From NCBI GenBank assembly GCA_018105865.1, contig CM030870.1, forward strand, positions 2,273,501 through 2,337,500: DNA of 64,000 nt, written 5' to 3'. This document shows positions 57,010-64,000 of this stretch, piece after piece. The notes under the pieces were generated by a model, which saw nothing but the letters and a program-made list of their open reading frames with translations, was not told the origin of the DNA and ran no database searches. Each line of letters opens with the position of its first letter. The first letter of the stretch is position 1. A program made the position numbers and the translations under genes. Source of the DNA: Metaphire vulgaris (Eukaryota; Annelida; Clitellata; Crassiclitellata; Megascolecidae).

Positions 57010-58230
57010 ATTTTTGTTTTTGATCAGACATGGAGGGTAACTGCGAAATAAGCAGGTGCAAGTCTGACGAATGAGCAGTCGCGAACCAACAGCGGCAGAC
57101 TCTAACAGGTCGTGACTAGTTGATGGATGGAACCACCAAGCAGGTTATATATGACAAGAGTCCAATGGCAGAGATTGTGACATGGTGGGTCTAGGCTGCC
57201 ATAAAATAAGCCTATCCACAGCACCCAGTAACGGTGGCAGTAAATAACTGTACGGTTTGGTTCACCTGACAGTCAGAGGAAATGCCGACGACAGAAAGCA
57301 CCCTCAGCCCAGGGTATGGGTGAAGTTCTCAAGGGCGATGATATATAGAAGGCAGGCATCAAAGGTAGAAGCAGGCAGAGCATGCAGGTATGCTTAGAGG
57401 GCAGGTGTGAACCGAATAGGACAATCTACGGCCAACCTGATACACCTGGAAAGGAATGGTCACCGCCTGCCGAACCATATGACCACAAATTTACATGACA
57501 TTGCAACCATACTGGCCCAGATGTAACCTAGCATAAAAAGGTCTGTGTTGATCGTTGATGCACTCACACGACAGGTTAAGTGAGAGAAGAGGCAAAATTC
57601 AAATTCGGATCCTAGATAAGGAGGAAGTGGCGAAAAGCAATGTAATCTCAGCCAAAAAGAAAGAAAGAGTAGGACATTGTAATGTGCGCGCAATGTACAC
57701 CACCGGGAAGTCATTTTGTCTGATGAAAGAGCTCAAGAGACTAAACATGAAGATATGTGGAATGAGTGAGCCCCCTTGGGTAGGCTGTGCTCTGAGGAGA
57801 TTTCATTGCAAATGTTGGGAATAATTTTGGAGTATGGGAAAAATTATAGGAATGCATGGAGTACAAGGGGATGAAAATGACAACGGCACCAGATAACTTG
57901 AATTATGCAGCAACAACAATTTTTGCATGACAAACACTCAATTCATACAAAAAATGTGTAGGAAACTCACATGGATCTCTCCAGATAGCCAAACTGAAAA
58001 CACGATAGACTATATCATCACTAAAGAAGAGTGGTTAACATCAGTGAGAAAGACAAGAGTATACAGATCTCCAGAAATTAATTCGGATCACCACCTTGTT
58101 GTGTCCAAGATAAAAGTTAACTCTTTGGCAGACAAGTTGTTTTCACAGAATTTGCCCCTCAACAGTTTCCCAAAATGTTTTAAGTCAAATATCATAATAA
58201 TATTGACAAGTTATATATCCAAATGAAGGG
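57010..58230 (+). pseudogene. RTE-like LINE 5' region and endonuclease
   Basis: A leader-like stretch with two-base repeats of no obvious coding value (57010-57550) is followed by endonuclease pieces on the + strand: VGHCNVRAMYTTGKS and MKELKRLNMKICGMSE (57660-57770), then WISPDSQTENTIDYIITKEE and SPEINSDHHLVVSKIKV (57960-58110), including the terminal S-D-H. The middle of the domain is deleted and RT is absent. Confidence 0.78.
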
Positions 58231-58267
58231 TTTTTGATTATCTACAAGAATATGAAAAGAAAAGAGT

Positions 58268-59390
58268 ACTGTAAAATCTTGACTATAATGCACACTTTTT
58301 TACCCAGAATTTTCCAAAACTTTGGGATGTGTGCATTATATTAATATAATTCCAAAACCAAAAAAATTCTATATTCCCCCAATGACTTGGTATGGTATGG
58401 TCCGAAGACAACGTCCCCGCCTGTTTACACGCGTCCGTTTATCAGTGCACCTAGAAATCAAAAAGATAACCAGTTTCACTGTAAATAAAATATCTCTTTA
58501 TGTCTTTATGTTTAAGAGATAAAAATATATATGTGTACTCAGTAAGCTATGATCTACTGATAATATTCAACAACATCCGGTTGCCATGAACCCGTAATAA
58601 TATAGTTTGTTACACATCTAGCTCTGCAGTCAGTCTGGCTCAAAACCCTCAAATTCAGTGTCACTGTCACTCTCAAACAAGGCCTCTATTGCTTGTTGGT
58701 CCAAACCATGATCCTGGTCATGGTGGTAGGTGTCGTTGCTTTCCTCGACACTTTCGCCATCGGGGTCGTCCGTAGGGGCTGCCAAATTATTCCAAATTTC
58801 ATCATTCTGGCTTCCATCCAGTGCATTAGAAATGCTGCATTTTAGAAATCCCCTAGGGATGATTTCTGGATCAAGATCCTGCCACACATTGGCTTTCCAC
58901 TGCACGACATCCTGTAATGTTGGAGAGCGCATTCGAACGCCCGCTGTGGACGAGTGGTAAATGCCCCTCGGCCAAAAATTCCACTTTTTGGCAAGGCGTC
59001 TTTTATTGGCTTATTGATGGTGATGTCAAATGGCTGCAGAATGTTTGTCATGCCACACAGTATGATGCCCAGGTCTGTCCTGTCATGGAACAGCATCGAC
59101 TTGATGGACGGCGTTTGATGGCAATGGAACGAATCAAGTACAAGAAGTGATCGCTTTGTTATGCCACCGCGTCGAGCGTGCCAGTCTTTAGCCAGTCCTA
59201 CATGTTGTCCTCGTCCATCCAACCCTTTGGGTGGCATCTAACGTGTACCCTCTTGCGAACTTCATATCCGTGGGCAGCATCTTGCGTTTGAATTTTTGTG
59301 CCATCACATTTTTGAATTTTTGTGCTATTACAATTTTGTGCCATCTGCCATACATGCTAGCATCACCGTAAATGAGACTTCTCATGCCAT
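58268..59390 (-). pseudogene. pogo/Tigger transposase
   Basis: The minus strand gives, in several frames, KFKRKMLPTDMKFARGYTLD (59270-59330), KRSLLVLDSFHCHQTPSIKS (with the catalytic Asp of LVLDSF), IILCGMTNILQPFDITINKP, then LQDVVQWKANVWQDLDPEII and FLKCSISNALDGSQNDEIW, and an acidic tail (ESDSDTEFEGFEPD). This is the pogo DDE core and C-terminus. The CENP-B-type DNA-binding part is missing. ACTGTAAAATCTTGACTA at 58268 looks like one TIR; its partner was not found. Confidence 0.82.
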
Positions 59391-59814
59391 GTAAGTAAAT
59401 AAATATTGTGCTTTTATTTTTATAGCACCAGTTCTGATGTTCTAATTGAGGTCTATAATGGGTACTTAATACAAATTTTCGTTCAATATCTATTATTTGC
59501 TAATGAGCAGTTTTACACACTCTGCATACATATGATCATTAAACAACATGATTTTAGAGGTCGTTCATAATTGATGTCACATGATTTTGGCAGTTTTTTT
59601 ACTCTCTCCTTCCCCCTCGTCACGTTGTCTCAAATCTGACGTCACAACGTGTTAAACCCCCGTCATCATTCCAATGTCAAATTGATGTTTCGTTTGAAAA
59701 TATTCATTATAATTATTATAGTTGCAGCAATATTTAGAAACTTTTACAAATTCTTTTTAAAAAATGAAGTATATAAGTGTAAAATAAATACGTTCAATTT
59801 TGCGGTAGCATAGC

Positions 59815-60665
59815 TGTTCTGTTCTGTTCTGTTCTGTTCTTAGCCATCCTCGTTCTGAGGATGGGCCACACTATGAACCACTATCTTCCACTTCTGAACT
59901 TCTGTCTATCTTCCGTCTCCCGTAATAATTTTTGCAACGGCAGTCCAGTCCAGGATGTTACATTTTCCAGCCAAGACGTTCTCGGTCTTCCGCGTGCTCT
60001 TCCTCCTGTTAGTGTCCCTTGTATTAATTCTTTTTCCATACATGAGTCTTTTTTCTCACAATGTGTCCTAAGTAACTGATTTTCCTTTTCTTTATGTTGT
60101 TCAGCAAACTTCTTGTTTCTCCTGCCTGTTCTAGTACCCATTCGTTAGTTCTTTTTATTGTCAAAGAGACTCAAGATTTGGCAAAGTCCCTTCATTTCAA
60201 ACGCGTCTATTCTACGTTCATCTTCTTTGTTTATTGTCCAGCTCTCGGAACAGTAGGTTGCAACTGGCCAAACTAGTGCTTTCCATAATCTTATTTTTGT
60301 GCTAATTTGTATATTATGGCTCTTCCACAACTTTATCAGTGCTGCATTTATTCCTCTTCCTCTTATCAGGTTTTCTCTTATTTCCATTGAGCATTTCACA
60401 TTTACATACACTTTTGGGCCCAAATACTCAAAAGATTCCACCTTTTTCCAATATCAGACCATTCACTGTGAAGCTAATGTCTTGTTTTGTTTCCGCTGTC
60501 AACATAACCTTGGTTTTATCTGCGTTTATCTCCAGGCCATAATTTTTACTATTGCTGTTTAGTCGGTCTAGGAGTTCCTGTAGATCTTGTGCAGTTGTTG
60601 CTATCAGTACTGTGTCATCTGCATATATCAGGTATGTGATCTTCCTTTCCCCAATTCTTAATCCG
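59815..60665 (-). pseudogene. RTE-like LINE C-terminal half
   Basis: On the minus strand: ITYLIYADDTVLIATTAQDL (catalytic YADD, 60590-60640), LEINADKTKVMLTAETKQDI, then FEYLGPKVYVNVKCSMEIRE (60145-60441), VWPVATYCSESWTINKEDER and the C-terminal SYLGHIVRK-type part. It ends in a (GTTCT)5 tail (59816-59842). Frames are broken. Confidence 0.8.
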
Positions 60666-60699
60666 CCTGTGTCTTCGCCTGTAACCCCAGGTTAGGGTT

Positions 60700-61308
60700 T
60701 GCGATTATTATTATTATTATTACATGGTTGTTAACCCACATTAAGTCATTCACAAGAGAAGAATCATAAGTGCGGGGTGAGTCACATGACCTAAACAGTG
60801 TAGGCCAAGCTGCAGAGTGCAGTTTTCAGTCGGCGTTTAAAAACAATCAACGAAACAGTTGAGTCCGAAGTGACAGATTTAGGTAGATTGTTCCAAACAG
60901 ACGTAGCAGCGATTGCGAAGGAACGGTCGGTGAGAGAAAGGCGAGTGCGCCGCGTTATCAGTTTATTAGCACCACGTGATCTAAGTAGGCGAGACTGTCC
61001 CTGCAATTGAATGACGTCTGCCAGGTAGCTGGGCTGTTTTGTTGTTATTGTCTTGAAGGTAATGAGCACGATCTTGTACTGAATGCGATACGTATTGCTA
61101 GCCAATGGAGACGAGCAAGGATCGGTGTAATATGTTCTGTTCGGCGCACTTTACAAACAGTCCTGGCCAGTGAGATACCCCTCAAGACTGGGTCCCTGAC
61201 AAAACTTAGCCACTGCTCCCGCAGTGCTAACCCCGCAACGTGAACGTGACTGTCAGGAGTTACCCATGTGTAAGCAGTTACAGCATATTGCCCTCTGCTT
61301 ACCATGGG
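60700..61308 (-). pseudogene. CR1-like LINE C-terminal fragment
   Basis: On the minus strand: RRTEHITPILARLHWLAIRI, then after a shift YRIQYKIVLITFKTITTKQP, SYLADVIQLQ, DRSFAIAATSVWNNLPKSVT and FKRRLKTALCSLAYT, with an (ATT)n tail at 60705-60721. Confidence 0.82.
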
Positions 61309-61460
61309 CTGGGTTAATCACTCTGGGTGACTCCAGAGTGAAAGGCGACATTGTGGTATTAATAAAAATATTTAGTATTATGTGACGTCATCACACATCG
61401 TCACAAATGTTTGAACACCCCCTAAGTGCATGACATCATTTATGGATGACCCTTTATTAA

Positions 61461-63290
61461 CCGCTTCGCCGCCAGAGACCAAAATAATCCTGACGTCACA
61501 CGCAAATATGAAATTTTAGAATTCAATTTTTTTGTTTCATTTACTGGCCTGAATGTTTGTGAATACTCTAAAAGTAATAAAAATCGTTAAGAAACCTTTA
61601 AAATGCATTAAAAGCAATAAAAACATTAAAATCTAAAAATGCATTAAATGCATGCAAAATCGTCCAATGCTCGGTAGAATTTCTAATGTCATTGATATGA
61701 ATGCTTATTGTAAATGTTCAGACCTTATCGTAATAAAATAAGGTTTTTTTTTTGTTTATAACCAATACTTCAGCTTGCTGTGCCACAGACCAAAGCAGGG
61801 AAATGCACACAGTCCTGGTTTTGTGGGACATTTGCACAGATTATTGTTACATCTCTACGTAGACCTTTCTTTGAGCAAACACAGCAACGAGCTTGTGGCT
61901 TGGTCCATGTTGAGGTTGGTATCAATTTATCAGGGAAGTGACGCTCTGTGAGTCGCACTACTGCTTCCACTTTATCTGCATGCGGCTCATCCTCCTGAAA
62001 AATGAAATCTGCTATGACGTCATGCTCAAACTGAAGAAATGATCTTGCACCTCCATTTTTCTGATACAAGATGTGGGCATTCAGCATTGCCAGCTGCATG
62101 AGGTGGACTGACAACTTCTTGTACCTCTCCATGGTTTTTCGGGCTGCTGAGTAAGGTTCTATTATCTGATCCTGCTTGTCTACCGCACCCATGTTCTGGT
62201 TATAATCAATAATGCACTGCGGCTTGTAACATGCTCCTGTCCTTCGTGGGGTCCTCTTTTGCGGAGCGCTGCTTCAATAATTTCAGTGTGCTGCGTTGTG
62301 AGCATGGTCACATCTTTCTTGTCGTGAAATTTCATGCAAAGCAGTGGGCCACTGCGATATGCAACCAGTTGACTGAGTGCAGGGCCTGAATTTTTTACAT
62401 CAAGAGGAATCCTGTTTGATCTGATTGTGCTGCATGCTGTAGTTTTGCGATGGTGGAGGTAATGATACAATCTGCAGCTGCTGTAACAATTAATTATCCA
62501 TCCAAATAGTATAGCCACTGTCCAGCAGCGGAAGAGCAAGATATATAAAAATTTTTCTGACTGTCCAAAGTCCTTGCACTCATCTGGTAAAATTCCGGCA
62601 ATGCTACTAGTCGCAGGATCTTTCTTGCCTGTATATATGCGGAATCGATAAATATATCCGGAACTCTCAGAAAGGCAAAACAATTTGATCCCAAAGCGCG
62701 CCCTCTTCAAAGGAAGGAACTGTCTAAATTGCAGGCGACCCTTCCACAAGAGTAGCATCTCATCCACTGCAACTGATGGGCCTGGCGTGTATGCCAACTG
62801 AAAAGCTGTAAACAAATGATCAATGAGTGGACGTAGTTTGAACAAACGGTCTTGGTTTGGATCATTGATGTCTGGTTCGTTATTGCTGTCGTTCAAATGG
62901 AAGAACTTGAGCAAGAGTGAGAAACGATTTCTAGTCATGATGGCTGCAAACACTGGTGTTGCATACAAGGGGTCTGTAGACCAATACATTTCTAGGGTTG
63001 GTTTACGAATTATTCCCATCAACATCATCAAACCTATGAATTTCTTCATTTCACTTTGGTCTGTATCAACCCATGCATGAACTCGGGAAGTTGGAGCTAG
63101 ATCAGTTCTCAGAATAAACTGTGCCGCGTACAAGTTTGTCTGATCAACAAGGCGCCTAACCAAGTCCGGTGAGACAAACTTTTCATAGAATTGCGTAGCA
63201 GTGAAGTTGTTTACATCAACTTTGAACCTGCTCTCCAAAGAAAAGGGATAGAGAAGTGGCAGTTCACCATTGGCTGCCGTCCATTGCAAG
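61461..63290 (-). pseudogene. piggyBac transposase (PGBD4-like), N-terminus lost
   Basis: Read on the minus strand. The frame at 62180-63289 has LVDQTNLYAAQF, MKKFIGLMMLMGIIRKPTLE and RFSLLLKFFHLNDS, with the first catalytic Asp in SVAVDEMLLLWKGR. A one-base shift near 62510 moves the second catalytic Asp (WMDN) out of frame. The third lies in the next frame, MGAVDKQDQ (61770-62192). The C-terminal cysteine-rich domain (CCVCSKKGLRRD) is partly shifted. A TTAA (61457-61460) and CCGCTTCGCCGCC mark the 3' end of the element. The N-terminus stops where unrelated piggyBac module sequence begins. Confidence 0.88.
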
Positions 63291-63926
63291 CGCCTAGAAA
63301 TTTTTTTGTCGGAGATGGTCCGATTTTAGAGTGTAGAGTGGACCCTACCACCAAATTTTTTTTGCACGAATGGTTCTAAAGACCAATAAAAATGCTCAAC
63401 AATGGTGCAAACCGCATCTTTCTAGCTTCTATATAGCCTGAAATATACTGAGTTGTTCGGTTTTTCAGATTGAAAGTCTGTTTGTGTAATTGTCATTTCA
63501 ACGAGCAATGGGTACTAGGGTATGAAAAGTCATAACTACCACAAATTGGCTCCGATCTTCAAAATTTTTGCACTATTCTGTTCCAATGACACCATCCTAA
63601 AACTTTCTCGCTCACATTTGGAGGGTTACCGCTGAAGACGTTTTGCTATTGAGCTTTGAACAAAACTTGAACAAAATGTTGGGGAGGGGTCCGATTTTAG
63701 GGTGTAGAGTGGTCCCTACCCCCAAGTTGTCTCTTGTGGCACAGATGGATAGAAAGAGCAAGAAAAATGCTCAACAACGGTGCAAACCGCATCTTTTTAG
63801 CTTCTATATAGCTGAAATATAGTAAGTTTATAATGTATATGTTCATGTTTTCATATGAACGACTTTTCCCAAATTAATTACCCTGTGGGGGGATTACTTT
63901 AAAAATTTAATTACCTCTTTAAAGGG
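63291..63926 (+). mobile_element. 3' part of a piggyBac MITE (two modules)
   Basis: Two copies of the shared module on the + strand, closest to 19474-20498, ending CTCTTTAAAGGG before TTAA (63927-63930). It is opposite in orientation to the neighbouring transposase, so it belongs to a different element that is cut at 63290. Confidence 0.78.
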
Positions 63927-63930
63927 TTAA

Positions 63931-64000
63931 ACAGAATAGAGGATACAGTGGATGAAACGCTCAGGGAAAACCAGTGTGGATTTGGGAAGGGAAGAGGATG
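63931..64000 (+). pseudogene. LINE RT fragment running out of the window
   Basis: The + strand reads NRIEDTVDETLRENQCGFGK-GRG, the Q-x-G-F-R-x-G-R-G block of a LINE reverse transcriptase. It continues to the right. The TTAA of the MITE lies directly before it, so the MITE probably inserted into this LINE. Confidence 0.7.

Larger units (their letters stand above)
59556..61453. mobile_element. DNA element with GAGGTCGTTCATAA ends, invaded by two LINEs
   Basis: The left end AGGTCGTTCATAATTGATG and right end CATCATTTATGGATGACCC are inverted with about four differences. Outer inner sequence is non-coding (59580-59815, 61310-61440) with TGACGTCA motifs. Everything between is LINE sequence, so the original element was probably under 500 bp. 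It is similar in style to the 41157-41572 element. Confidence 0.55.

Overview
This is a piece of a large, repeat-rich animal nuclear genome, not a microbial one. It shows spliced host exons with GT-AG introns and dense layers of eukaryotic transposons: CR1-like and RTE-like LINEs, Ty3/Gypsy elements, hAT, piggyBac and pogo/Tigger DNA transposons, and microsatellites. The mix fits a marine invertebrate, but the sequence alone does not fix the phylum. I see no tRNA, rRNA, CRISPR array or bacterial-type gene.

The only host gene I can support is on the + strand. It is the 5' part of a USP48-type ubiquitin-specific protease, split into six short coding exons: 6175-6314, 28268-28394, 37476-37535, 44438-44540, 55192-55264 and 56259-56316. 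They join in one frame to 561 nt (187 codons). They cover the N-terminal cysteine-rich segment, the catalytic Cys box (NLGATCYANTFLQ) and the following helices. The gene stops just before the expected D-A-Q-E-F exon, which should lie right of this window. About 99 % of the 50 kb between first and last exon is intron filled with transposons.

Layout: 1-2962, 3' part of a Gypsy element with a broken integrase, a probable spliced extra 3' gene and an LTR. 2963-6174, a GTA repeat and small DNA elements upstream of USP48. 6315-28267 (intron 1), a hAT element (7834-15748) holding a gag-protease-only LTR element and a 3.4-kb piggyBac, then LINE debris, piggyBac derivatives and a long RTE-like LINE. 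28395-37475 (intron 2), CR1 copies, hAT, a pogo fragment, a fold-back element and the best CR1 copy (33480-37212). 37536-44437 (intron 3), an inverted CR1 copy carrying a hAT, plus LINEs. 44541-55191 (intron 4), piggyBac MITE, Gypsy RNase H, hAT inside hAT, hAT with transposase remains, and LINEs. 56317-64000, RTE and pogo pieces, a large TIR element and a second broken piggyBac transposase.

Many DNA transposons could be bounded exactly from TIRs plus target-site duplications (8 bp for hAT, TTAA for piggyBac), and several insertions can be ordered by nesting. The items most worth following are the frame-preserving spliced ORF of the Gypsy element, the non-coding module shared by several piggyBac families, the gag-protease-only LTR element with a lost protease active site, and the apparent GC-AG first intron of USP48.
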